Shown: piece after piece, positions 19,483-28,499 of the stretch
Position numbering within the stretch: position 1 is the stretch's first letter
How the letters are laid out: the number at the start of each line of letters is the position of its first letter
Virus record (IMG/VR): IMGVR_UViG_3300022693_000980
Span: 1 to 38,483 of that record
From: a virus
Direction: 5' to 3' (one strand)
DNA length: 38,483 nt
The notes under the pieces: generated by a model
Told to the model about the DNA's origin: nothing
Databases searched by the model: none
Seen by the model: the letters and a program-made list of their open reading frames with translations, nothing else
Program-made: the position numbers and the translations under genes

Positions 19483-22400
19483 ATGTATCGCTATAGTTAT
19501 ACCTACGGCTCAGGCGGTGATGTTGCTGCTGACCTACCGATTAAAACTGGCCTGCAATTATGGTTAGATGGGGCCGACGAAAGCACGATTACTAAAGCTG
19601 TCGATAACACTGTTAGTTTGTGGGAGGACAAAAGCATCAATAATAATGATGCCACACAAGTTGTGGGAGGAGACCAACCCTTTTTTATAGCAAACGCAAT
19701 CAATAACAAAGGCGGTATAGATTTTAGTCCGCAAGTTAATTCTAAGTCCTTCATGGATTTAACGTCTGCCATAAATGGTGGCGACTTGACAGCAATCTGT
19801 GTTGTTGAGATAACAGCTATATCTTCAGCGGGTGTTATTTTAGCATCCGCCACCGTGAACAATCAGATTTTACGGTTTTATGATGATACCGGCACCTCGT
19901 CTACAATTGTTTCATACGATGGTGTAACCACAAATCTTTTTGTTTTCAGCGAATCGTTTATTGGCACCCCTGCTTTTCTTATTACAGAATTTAATAATAC
20001 TGAGTCTTTAAATAAACTATACCTTGATGGCGACTTTCTTCAGAGTGTTACTTATGACAATAGTATTAACGTTGGCAGTGTAGCGCGATTAGCTGGCGGT
20101 GCTGCCACTCAAGAAGTAAAGATAGGCGAAATAATTGTTTACGATCGCATATTAGAATTATCTGAGTTACAACAAATATACAACTACATAACCCAAAAGT
20201 GGGGCATCACAATAACCCCTAACATTACAAATGTTGCAGGCAATGTACTGTGGCTAGACGGTCAAGATGATACTAAGCTTACCGATGTCGGCGGCGGTGA
20301 AATTAGTGACTGGGAAGATAAAAGCGGACTAAGCCATGATGTTACTCAGAGTGTTTCTTCTAGTCGTCCGATATTAATTCCAAACTCAATCAACGGACAT
20401 CAAGCATTAGAGTTTGATGGCGAGGATGATTTTCTTGAAAACACATCTTTCCAAGATTTTAATGAAGTCAGTGTTTTTGCAGTTGCTAACTATCGTGATG
20501 TTAATACGGTTAATGAAATTATTTTAAGCATAACAGATGGTACGGCTATTTCTAATGGACCTACTCTTTTTCGTACCTTTGGGGCAACTACAGCCTTTAC
20601 TAACAATGGTCTTAGCGATGGGATAATAGATCCTATTATTACGGATAAGGCGCGTATTTATACAGGTATTTCTAATGGAATAACACAACAGCTCTATATA
20701 GATGGAACATTAAAAGGAAGTTCAGAGTCAACAATTAGAATTAATCTAAACACCATAAACATAGGCCGTATTATGTCTGGTAGTGGCTCGCATTTAACAG
20801 GCCCCATCGGTGAAATTTTTATTTATAATCGCGCACTTCCTGATTCAGAACGTATTTTCATTATTAATTATTTAGCAAATAAATGGGACATCACTGTTTT
20901 TAATAATGATATTTCAAATAATATTATGTGGTTGGATGCAGTTGATAAAACAAGTGTGTCCCTTGTTGGCAGTGATGTTGTAGCTTGGCTTGACAAGAGT
21001 GGGTCAGGCCATGACGTAATACAAAATACGGGTAGCAAAAAACCGCAACTCGAAGATGCAGAAGTTGATGGTGCTATAAATGAAATGCCGACCGTTGTGT
21101 TTGATGGTGTTGACGATATTCTTATTAGCACATCGTTTCCAGATATAACAGAACTAACGATTATAGCCGTTGTACGATATGACGCTCCTGGTACTGACGT
21201 TCACGCCATTGAAATTACCGAATCGACAGTAGAAAACGACGCGATATTATTATATAACATAAATTCTAAGTCAGCCTTTGCTACCATGAGTAACGGAGGA
21301 ACTAGAATTGAAATAGAAAAGGATGAGGCTCAACAACTTCATGTTTATACGGGAATTGTTGAGGCTCCTAACATGGAGTATTACGTTGAGAATATTTTGA
21401 TAGGGAGTGCTGCTGTTGGGACATATACTTTCCCGTTAGACACTCTGTCTGTAGGGGGGAATTCATTTGGCGGAGTCAACTTAGATGGTGCCGTCGGCGA
21501 AATATTTGTATATGACCGTAAACTTAATACGACTGAACTAGAACCCGTTATCACGTATTTAGCCGACAAATGGGGCATAGTAAAACCGACAAACATTCCT
21601 AATAATATACTCTGGTTAGATGCAACAGATAGTACAACGATTACAGAAACAGATGGCGCAGTAAGTCAATGGAACGACAAGAGTGGTTTAGATAATCATG
21701 TAGTGCAAGCGACAGGAGCGAGCCAACCAAATTCAAAAGTATCAACTATTAATGGTCTAGCTTCTATTAAATTTGATGGCGTTGACGATGATCTTATTAA
21801 CACTTCATTTCCTAATATAAATACATATTCAATTTTCATAGTTGGAGAATATGTAGGTACTACAGTTCAAACACTTCTAGAATTATCAAATGGCATTACT
21901 TCGTTCACAGGTGTTGTCTTTGATTACTTGCTAGGTACACAATCCTCAGTAACTACATCGGATGGCGTTCTTGTTGGTGTTGATCTTTTAGAAACGCCGA
22001 AGCTACGTATTTACACCGCTATATTAGATGGTGCTGATTTAAAATATTATGTTAATAGTGTCTTGCAAGACACGGATTCTGCTGGCCCTATTCCAGCTAC
22101 GATTAGTGATTTAACAATAGGTTCTCTTATGGGGATTGATTTCTTAAAAGGATCTATTGGTGAAATTGCGATATATGACCGTGCATTATCTGATACGGAA
22201 AAAGATTATATACTTGATTATTTATCTGAGAAATGGGCTATTTTAGATCCAACACGTATTCAAGGAAATGTATTGTGGTTAGATGCGGCTGATGATGTGA
22301 CTATAACTGAGACAAGTGGCGACGTGAGTCAGTGGGACGATAAGAGTGGGTTAGGAAATAACGTATTACAAGCTACACCAGCAGACCAGCCTAACTCTGA

Positions 22401-23619
22401 GCTAAATACGATTAATGGTATTCCTGCTATTGATTTTGATGGTGCAAACCATGAATTAAAAATGACCACCTTTCCTGCGCTAACTAAATTTTCTGTGTTT
22501 GTTGTTGCTAGGTATGACTCAGTTGGTGCAAACCAAACTATCTTCGAGTTATCGCCAACAGTTGGCTCAAATAACGGGGTAAAGTTTTACTATAATGACG
22601 TAGCTAACGCTTCTAGAGTTTTAGTTGAGGAAGCAGGAGAACAAAAAATAGTAAGCCGAACAGAAGATGCAAAATTACATATTTATGCGGCGACACTCGA
22701 TGGTTTTAATTTGCGTTACTATCTTGATGAGTTTGATTCCGAGGTAGCGACAATAGCGTCGGGAATATTAAGTAATACAATCGCTAATTTAGTCGTGGGC
22801 GGACTTAACGATACTTCATCACAGAAGTTAAAAGGCACTATTGGTGAGATTATTATTTATGACAGGTTACTTTCAGAATCAGAAAGAGAAACTCGGTTTG
22901 ATTATTTAGAAAGGAAGTGGTCTGTTTTTGATGTGCCCAGCGTTACCAGCAAAGTTTTATGGTTGGATGCGAGTGACAGTTCTTCGATAACAGAAACAGC
23001 GGGGGATGTAGAGCAGTGGGATGATAAAAGTTTTACTGGCAATGATTTAATACAATTAACAGCGTTAAATAAACCGACTATACAGTCAGGTTTCATAGCA
23101 CCTGGAATAAATACCCTTTCTTTTGATGGGGTAGATAGTTTTCTGGTGGCCGCTGGTTTTACAATAACGAACGATATGACGATATTTTGTATAGCCAAGG
23201 TTATTGCTACTATAACAAATTCAGATTCCATACTCTCTATTGTTGGTTCTGATGTTCAGCTCGATGCTGGATCTAATGCAGGTGAGTTTTTTGCACGACT
23301 TTTTTCATCTGGGTCAGATCCTTCAAGCTCACCAATAGATCTTATCAATAAAAATATATTAATAACCTATAGAAATGATACCTCTGCTGATACGTTAGAG
23401 CTGAGAATAAATGGGGTGCTTATAGACAGCGAAGTAAGTTTTACTGCTATTGCGTCCACTAATTCATTATACCTCGGTCAGAATCGTGGCGGATTTACCA
23501 TGTTGGACGGAGATATAGGCGAAATCATTATCGCTAATACCGATCTGCCGGACAGCACTATTTTAGAGATAGAAAATTACCTCAGTAATAAATGGCGCAT
23601 ACCTTTGATTGGGATATAA
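19483..23619 (+). CDS. Giant surface protein of six tandem LamG-like domains
   Basis: The 1378-residue protein consists of six repeats of about 225-240 residues, starting near 22, 254, 479, 708, 929 and 1157. Each opens with N-V-L-W-L-D-G/A, continues with W-(D/E)-D-K-S-G and ends with GEIIIYDR-L...YL--KWGI, the order of a LamG/concanavalin-like jelly roll. Such domains bind sugars, so it is probably a capsid- or tail-attached adhesin. There is no signal peptide, no catalytic domain and no clear ribosome binding site before the ATG. Location upstream of the terminase, apart from the tail genes, is unusual. Confidence 0.75.
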   Translation: MYRYSYTYGSGGDVAADLPIKTGLQLWLDGADESTITKAVDNTVSLWEDKSINNNDATQVVGGDQPFFIANAINNKGGIDFSPQVNSKSFMDLTSAINGGDLTAICVVEITAISSAGVILASATVNNQILRFYDDTGTSSTIVSYDGVTTNLFVFSESFIGTPAFLITEFNNTESLNKLYLDGDFLQSVTYDNSINVGSVARLAGGAATQEVKIGEIIVYDRILELSELQQIYNYITQKWGITITPNITNVAGNVLWLDGQDDTKLTDVGGGEISDWEDKSGLSHDVTQSVSSSRPILIPNSINGHQALEFDGEDDFLENTSFQDFNEVSVFAVANYRDVNTVNEIILSITDGTAISNGPTLFRTFGATTAFTNNGLSDGIIDPIITDKARIYTGISNGITQQLYIDGTLKGSSESTIRINLNTINIGRIMSGSGSHLTGPIGEIFIYNRALPDSERIFIINYLANKWDITVFNNDISNNIMWLDAVDKTSVSLVGSDVVAWLDKSGSGHDVIQNTGSKKPQLEDAEVDGAINEMPTVVFDGVDDILISTSFPDITELTIIAVVRYDAPGTDVHAIEITESTVENDAILLYNINSKSAFATMSNGGTRIEIEKDEAQQLHVYTGIVEAPNMEYYVENILIGSAAVGTYTFPLDTLSVGGNSFGGVNLDGAVGEIFVYDRKLNTTELEPVITYLADKWGIVKPTNIPNNILWLDATDSTTITETDGAVSQWNDKSGLDNHVVQATGASQPNSKVSTINGLASIKFDGVDDDLINTSFPNINTYSIFIVGEYVGTTVQTLLELSNGITSFTGVVFDYLLGTQSSVTTSDGVLVGVDLLETPKLRIYTAILDGADLKYYVNSVLQDTDSAGPIPATISDLTIGSLMGIDFLKGSIGEIAIYDRALSDTEKDYILDYLSEKWAILDPTRIQGNVLWLDAADDVTITETSGDVSQWDDKSGLGNNVLQATPADQPNSELNTINGIPAIDFDGANHELKMTTFPALTKFSVFVVARYDSVGANQTIFELSPTVGSNNGVKFYYNDVANASRVLVEEAGEQKIVSRTEDAKLHIYAATLDGFNLRYYLDEFDSEVATIASGILSNTIANLVVGGLNDTSSQKLKGTIGEIIIYDRLLSESERETRFDYLERKWSVFDVPSVTSKVLWLDASDSSSITETAGDVEQWDDKSFTGNDLIQLTALNKPTIQSGFIAPGINTLSFDGVDSFLVAAGFTITNDMTIFCIAKVIATITNSDSILSIVGSDVQLDAGSNAGEFFARLFSSGSDPSSSPIDLINKNILITYRNDTSADTLELRINGVLIDSEVSFTAIASTNSLYLGQNRGGFTMLDGDIGEIIIANTDLPDSTILEIENYLSNKWRIPLIGI

Positions 23620-23622
23620 ATC

Positions 23623-23961
23623 ATGGCAGGAAACACAGGAAACATTGGCGGACAGTTAGGGAACCGAAACTCAGCAAAAGGACGCGAGTGGTCTGATGCT
23701 GTCCGAAAGGTGGCAAACGAAGAATGTCCAAAAAAACGAAGAAAGCGACTGATTAATATTGCCTACACGCTTATCGAGATGGCGGAAGGTGGAAACATGT
23801 CAGCGATTATTGAGATAGGTAATCGATTAGATGGGAAACCTATGCAATCAATCGAGGGAGATTTTAAACAAGAAATTACGAAAATCGAACGTGTTATTGT
23901 GAAACCGGATGATATTGAGACGGTTATCGAACAGAATGGCATTGAAACCGAACAGCGATGA
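23623..23961 (+). CDS. Terminase small subunit candidate
   Basis: The 112-residue protein (GGQLGNRNSAKGREWSDAVRKVANEE, NIAYTLIEMAEGGNMSAIIEIGNRLDGKPMQSIEGD) follows the common GGQxGNxNxxKGRxW and ALxGDxxAIxEIxDRLDGKPxQ pattern of small phage proteins encoded immediately before the large terminase. It is therefore the likely DNA-recognition subunit, although shorter than typical TerS. Its last four bases overlap the terL start (ATGA). Confidence 0.7.
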   Translation: MAGNTGNIGGQLGNRNSAKGREWSDAVRKVANEECPKKRRKRLINIAYTLIEMAEGGNMSAIIEIGNRLDGKPMQSIEGDFKQEITKIERVIVKPDDIETVIEQNGIETEQR

Positions 23962-25208
23962 ATGAATCGATATTACAGATACCAACAGCGAGTGTTTTAG
24001 AGCCGCTAACCTTTCCGAGTCGCTATAAAGGTATCTACGGCGGTCGTGGTTCATTAAAATCACACTTCTTTAGCGAACTGGCTTGCGATTATGCCGTGCA
24101 TCGACCTGGGCTTAGGTTGGTTTGTGTACGTGAGGTACAGAAATCTCTTAAAGAATCAGCAAAACGACTTATTGAGGATAAGATTTCTTACCTTGGCCTA
24201 GACGGGTTTAGGATTTTTAATGATCATATCGTAACCCCTGGCAACGGTTTGTTTCTATTTCAAGGCTTGCAAGACCATACTGCTGAATCCATAAAATCAT
24301 TAGAGGGATTTGATGTGGCTTGGGCCGAAGAGGCGCAAACGTTGTCGAGTCGGTCATTAGAATTTCTTAGGCCAACGATTAGACAAAATGAATCTGAACT
24401 ATGGTTCGGCTGGAACCCGAGAAGCGCATCCGATCCTATTGATAAATTTCTACGCGGTATAAATATACCAAATGACGCAATCGTGGTTAGAACCTCTTAC
24501 AAAGATAATCCCTGGTTTCCACAAGTGCTCGAAGAAGAAAGGCGGTTCGATTTAAAAAATAATCCAGATCGTTACGCGCATATATGGTTAGGAGAATACG
24601 AGCCTAGTGTAATCGGTGCAATATGGGATAGACAAACGCTGCATGTTAATCGACGGGAAGAACATCCATTATTAAGCCGGATTGTTGTTGCAGTAGATCC
24701 GGCAGTTTCAAATACAGAAAATAGCGATGAACACGGTATTATTGTTATCGGGTTAGGTCAAGATCAGAGAGGCTATGTTCTTGATGACCTTTCCATGAAA
24801 GGTGGCCCTCAAGAATGGGCCGCCCGTACAGTCGCCGCCTATGACAAATGGGACGCTGATTGTGTTGTAATTGAAATAAACCAGGGTGGTGATATGGTCA
24901 AACATACACTGCAAACAGTACGTGATTCTTTGCCAATACGCGAGGTGAGAGCAACACGCGGAAAACATGTTAGAGCTGAACCTATAGCATCCTTATATAC
25001 ATTGGGTCGTATCTCGCATGTAGGCACATTCGAGGAGCTAGAAAATCAAATGTGTCAGATGACAGCAGCGGGATATAGCGGTAAAAATTCGCCTGATAGA
25101 TTAGATGCGCTGGTATGGGGGATTTCTGAACTTTTCCCACGCATGAGAAAGAAAGAAGAGCCGTTTAAGCATAAACCAGCTCTCGATTTAGTAAGGATGA
25201 AAAGATAA
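23958..25208 (+). CDS. terL: Terminase large subunit
   Basis: The 416-residue motor protein shows Walker A GGRGSLKS (28-35; the usual GSGK glycine is a leucine), Walker B FDVAWAEEA (118-126), coupling motif GWNPRS (151-156), and a C-terminal RNase-H-like nuclease with acidic positions in VVAVDPA (D247), CVVIEINQGGD (E306) and SPDRLDAL (D383). It packages DNA into proheads and cuts the concatemer. The P22-like portal that follows argues for headful packaging. It ends exactly where the portal start begins (TAATG). Confidence 0.9.
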   Translation: MNESILQIPTASVLEPLTFPSRYKGIYGGRGSLKSHFFSELACDYAVHRPGLRLVCVREVQKSLKESAKRLIEDKISYLGLDGFRIFNDHIVTPGNGLFLFQGLQDHTAESIKSLEGFDVAWAEEAQTLSSRSLEFLRPTIRQNESELWFGWNPRSASDPIDKFLRGINIPNDAIVVRTSYKDNPWFPQVLEEERRFDLKNNPDRYAHIWLGEYEPSVIGAIWDRQTLHVNRREEHPLLSRIVVAVDPAVSNTENSDEHGIIVIGLGQDQRGYVLDDLSMKGGPQEWAARTVAAYDKWDADCVVIEINQGGDMVKHTLQTVRDSLPIREVRATRGKHVRAEPIASLYTLGRISHVGTFEELENQMCQMTAAGYSGKNSPDRLDALVWGISELFPRMRKKEEPFKHKPALDLVRMKR

Positions 25209-27298
25209 TGTCCGATGATATTTTAAAAAAATACTTAGCCGATCTTGAACGTGATGCTGATGCGATGCAAGAACAAAGTTTCGAAGCTGAAAGTGATGTG
25301 GTTTTTGTAAGTGTCACGGGCGGCATGTGGGAAAATTTCTCAGAAGATATATTTGATAAACGCATAAAAATGGAATTCAATCTGGTTGCGCCTTACGTAA
25401 ATCAGAAAATAGGTCAGTGGAATCAAAACCGCGTTAGTGTGGAATTTAAATCAGATTCATTAGGCACAACAGATGACGATGCAGAATTAATTAACGGGAT
25501 ATATCGTGCCGATTTCAGAGAGAACTCAGGGAAAATGGCGATAGATAATGCCGTGCATGAAGTAATGAAATGCGGTTATGGCTGTTTTAAATTAATGGCT
25601 GAATTTGAAGATGAAGAGGATATTGATAATGATCTACAAAAGATAGTCTATGCGCCAATTTATAACGCCTATCAAACAGTTTTCTGGGAGGCCAATGCCA
25701 AAAATATAGATAAAAGTGATGCTACTATATGCCATGAATTAATTCGGTTTACCAAAGAGGCATACGAAGAGACGTGGCCCGACGCTTCTTTTACGTCCGC
25801 CTACGAACCATCAAATATAGGGTTCGCACATACACATAACAGTATTAACTCAAATATATCTGATTCAATATTTATTGCTAAACGATATGAAGTTATAAAG
25901 AAAAAGGAAAATATTTATAAGTATTTCGATCTAGAAGAAAAGAAAGTTGTTCTCTTTAACGAAGTAGAACATAAGCTAAAACAAGAAGAATTAGAAAGTT
26001 CTGAATTAGAAGGCCTAGGTATTAAACGATTTAAATTCAAAAATAAACGTCATTTTATTAAACAACATATAGAAACGACATTGTTTAATGGCAAAGAGAT
26101 TTTAGAAAAAACAAAACGCATTGCGGGAAAGTTTATCCCTATCATACCAATGTACGCCTACCGGACTTATGTTGATGGAACAGAACATTACCAGGGCTTG
26201 GTTCGCGCTTTAAAAGATCCGGCTAGAACCTATAATGCGCAGGTATCCCAACTGATCGAAAATGCAGCGAGTACAGGACAGGAAATACCAATAGTTGCGC
26301 CTGAACAAATAGAGGGCTTTGAAGAAGAGTGGTCTAACAAAAATCAAAAAGCTTTTTTGTACGCTAACCCACTGCGTGATGACGATGGAAAAATAGTTCA
26401 GGCAGGTATAGCAAGTTATTTAAAGCCAGCACAATTAGACCAGTCAACAACTACGCTACTGCAAATAGTTCCTGGGTTTATGCAAACGATAACCGGTGGC
26501 GCACCACAAGACATAGTCGATAAAAATATGACCGGTAAATTATTTCGAGCTATTCAAAAACGTGAGGATATGAACACGCAAATTATTTATGACAATATTT
26601 CTAACTCTATTCAATGGTCAGGAAAAGTGTACAAGGATATGGCCTTAGACGGCATCTATACCCTTGAAAGAATGGTGACGATATTAAGTCCAGAAGGTGT
26701 CGAAGGACGTAAAATTTTACAAGAGAAAATATTCGATAATGAGACAGGAGGAACAAAAAAAACTAATGATTTAAATAATAAGAAGTTCAGAGTCTACGCT
26801 GATATAGGCCCGCAATATGAATCTGTTAGAGAGGAAACAGTAGAAACATTAAAAGGAATGCTAGAAGTATTAAAGGGAATAGGCCAAAAAGGAGAAGCTT
26901 ATATTAGCCCGGCAATATCAACGATTATAGAAAACATATCCGGCTCAGGTTTAGGCCCAATTAAAAAGCTAAATCGACAGCAAATGATATCGCAAGGTTT
27001 GATTGAACCTGAAACAGACGAAGAAAAACAACAATTAGAACAAATTCGTCAGAAAGCTAAATTAAATCCCAATCAAGATCTAATTAAAGCTGCTGCGAAT
27101 CAAGCAAACGCTGAAGCGAGAGAGCGTGATTCTAAAACGCTAGTCAATGCAGCAGACGCAAATCTCAAGCAAGCGAAAGCACAAGAGGTGATTTCTAATG
27201 TTAGCGCGAATGAAACTAAAGCGAAGAACGAAACTGCGAAAAACCTATTAGAGATAAGGGAACAAGTGTTTGAGAATGTGCAGGAATTGCCATTATAA
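25208..27298 (+). CDS. Portal protein, P22 gp1-like
   Basis: The 696-residue protein has the features of P22-type portals (P22 gp1: 725): an N-terminal YVNQKIGQWNQNRVSVEFKSD region, the loop SQLIENAASTGQEIP, PQDIVDKNMTGKLFRAIQKREDMNTQIIYDNISNSIQWSGKVYKDMALDGIYT, and a long C-terminal helix (about 600-690) rich in Ala, Gln and Asn comparable to the P22 barrel. Twelve copies form the ring through which DNA passes. Its stop is followed after 25 bases by a hairpin pair and a terminator. Confidence 0.85.
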   Translation: MSDDILKKYLADLERDADAMQEQSFEAESDVVFVSVTGGMWENFSEDIFDKRIKMEFNLVAPYVNQKIGQWNQNRVSVEFKSDSLGTTDDDAELINGIYRADFRENSGKMAIDNAVHEVMKCGYGCFKLMAEFEDEEDIDNDLQKIVYAPIYNAYQTVFWEANAKNIDKSDATICHELIRFTKEAYEETWPDASFTSAYEPSNIGFAHTHNSINSNISDSIFIAKRYEVIKKKENIYKYFDLEEKKVVLFNEVEHKLKQEELESSELEGLGIKRFKFKNKRHFIKQHIETTLFNGKEILEKTKRIAGKFIPIIPMYAYRTYVDGTEHYQGLVRALKDPARTYNAQVSQLIENAASTGQEIPIVAPEQIEGFEEEWSNKNQKAFLYANPLRDDDGKIVQAGIASYLKPAQLDQSTTTLLQIVPGFMQTITGGAPQDIVDKNMTGKLFRAIQKREDMNTQIIYDNISNSIQWSGKVYKDMALDGIYTLERMVTILSPEGVEGRKILQEKIFDNETGGTKKTNDLNNKKFRVYADIGPQYESVREETVETLKGMLEVLKGIGQKGEAYISPAISTIIENISGSGLGPIKKLNRQQMISQGLIEPETDEEKQQLEQIRQKAKLNPNQDLIKAAANQANAEARERDSKTLVNAADANLKQAKAQEVISNVSANETKAKNETAKNLLEIREQVFENVQELPL

Positions 27299-27322
27299 CA
27301 CGGTAACAATACTATCAATTTC

Positions 27323-27376
27323 CCTTAGGGATCAGTCCTAAGGCCATATCGGCTCCCGAGGGAGCCTTTATTGTTT
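27323..27376 (+). terminator. Tandem hairpin terminator after portal
   Basis: CCTTAGG/CCTAAGG (27323-27343) forms a stem with a seven-base loop. It is followed by GGCTCC-CGAG-GGAGCC (27351-27366) and TTTATTGTTT. The second unit is a good rho-independent terminator separating the terminase/portal transcript from the scaffold-coat block. Confidence 0.75.
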
Positions 27377-27531
27377 ATAGCTCATCCTTCTGCCAAACCC
27401 AGCATTTAAGCGGCCTTACGCGAATATTCACAAGACAGCTTGAAGGGTAGCCCCCTAGCTAGTTCATAATTGTTACGGAAAACCCATAAAGACAGGCAGC
27501 TGGCACACCCTCCGTAAATAGGTCATTAAAT
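27377..27531. other. Non-coding stretch upstream of scaffold promoter
   Basis: Between the terminator and the promoter no ORF over 25 codons with a start signal is evident in either direction. CTAGCTAG and a loose GTTACGGAAAAC...CTCCGTAAAT complement are the only structures seen. It may hold a packaging or regulatory signal; nothing conclusive. Confidence 0.4.
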
Positions 27532-27560
27532 TTGACTATAACTGATTATCAGACTATAGT
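27532..27560 (+). promoter_or_regulatory. Strong promoter before scaffold and coat genes
   Basis: TTGACT (27532-27537), 17-base spacer, TATAGT (27555-27560). The spacer holds the palindrome CTGAT-T-ATCAG (27542-27552), an operator-like site. It would supply abundant scaffold and coat mRNA. Confidence 0.75.
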
Positions 27561-27592
27561 AATAATGTAAGCGAGCACTTACTAACTTACAT

Positions 27593-27614
27593 TTGTCCAT
27601 TTTATTCTGGACAA
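27593..27614 (+). promoter_or_regulatory. Leader hairpin
   Basis: TTGTCCA / TGGACAA is a perfect seven-base stem with an eight-base AT loop in the 5' leader of the scaffold transcript. No T-tract follows, so an mRNA-stabilising or regulatory role is more likely than termination. Confidence 0.4.
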
Positions 27615-27683
27615 AATATCTTACCGAAAGAGTAAAAATCGGGGCCATTAGGCAAACTCTGAAATACCAATTGAGGAAAATTT

Positions 27684-28487
27684 ATGGGTGATGTAGCGGA
27701 AAACACAGCGGAACTTGATACTGATTTTGAGGAAACAATTAATCCTGATGGATCAGAATCGAACGAAGATGGGGATGAGGGTACGCAACCCGAGAAAAAA
27801 TTTACTCAAGAACAAGTAAACAGCATTATTTCTGACCGTTTGTCTGCAAGAAAAGACAAAAGCGCAAAATCAGGAAATCAGGAAATTGAGCGATTAAAGC
27901 AGGAAAACGAAGTTTTTCGTGTTGCGATGGCACAATCTAAAGATAAGGAGCTAAAAGAACCTAGTCCTGATGATTATGATGACAATGAGTATGATCCTGA
28001 ATTTATTAAAAAAAGTAAGGATTATAAATCCCATGTCATGCAAGAAGAGGTTAAGCGCCAAGTTTCGCAAGCAGTAACAAACGAAAGGGAAGTCAGTAGC
28101 CAGAATGAAACAGCACGTTTGTTGGAAGATAATCAAAGGAAACATTATGAACGTGTAAAAAAACGAGATGTTAATGAATACATTAAACGTGAAGATGTTG
28201 CGATTGATATTTTCGGACAAGAAAATATAAATCACTTTATTAACACATTTGATAATTCTGAGGACATTTTATTTTATCTTGGAACGACGGCTAATCGTGC
28301 AGAATCTGAACGTATAGCGGGGTTATTTAAAACAAATCCTATCTTGGGTATATCTGAAATTGGCGGGATTCGAAAGACGTTAAAAATCGAACCTGATATT
28401 AATGACGCGCCAGAACCCGATAGCAACATTAAGGGTATGCCGTCCTCAAAGAAACAGAGAGGGCCGGCCGGCGCAAAATACACATAG
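27684..28487 (+). CDS. Scaffolding protein (P22 gp8-like position)
   Basis: The 267-residue protein is acidic and mostly helical with an acidic start (ENTAELDTDFEETINPDGSESNEDGDEG) and FTQEQVNSIISDRLSARKDK, typical of scaffold proteins, and a basic C-terminus (SSKKQRGPAGAKYT) that in P22 gp8 binds coat. It directs assembly of the coat into proheads and is then released. It is preceded by GAGG and by the strong promoter at 27532. Confidence 0.78.
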   Translation: MGDVAENTAELDTDFEETINPDGSESNEDGDEGTQPEKKFTQEQVNSIISDRLSARKDKSAKSGNQEIERLKQENEVFRVAMAQSKDKELKEPSPDDYDDNEYDPEFIKKSKDYKSHVMQEEVKRQVSQAVTNEREVSSQNETARLLEDNQRKHYERVKKRDVNEYIKREDVAIDIFGQENINHFINTFDNSEDILFYLGTTANRAESERIAGLFKTNPILGISEIGGIRKTLKIEPDINDAPEPDSNIKGMPSSKKQRGPAGAKYT

Positions 28488-28499
28488 GTGTTTTAAACA

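Noticed and set aside
27377-27531. Possible tRNA or small RNA after the portal terminator
   Set aside because: No T-loop GGTTCGA-type sequence or cloverleaf arms could be folded by eye.
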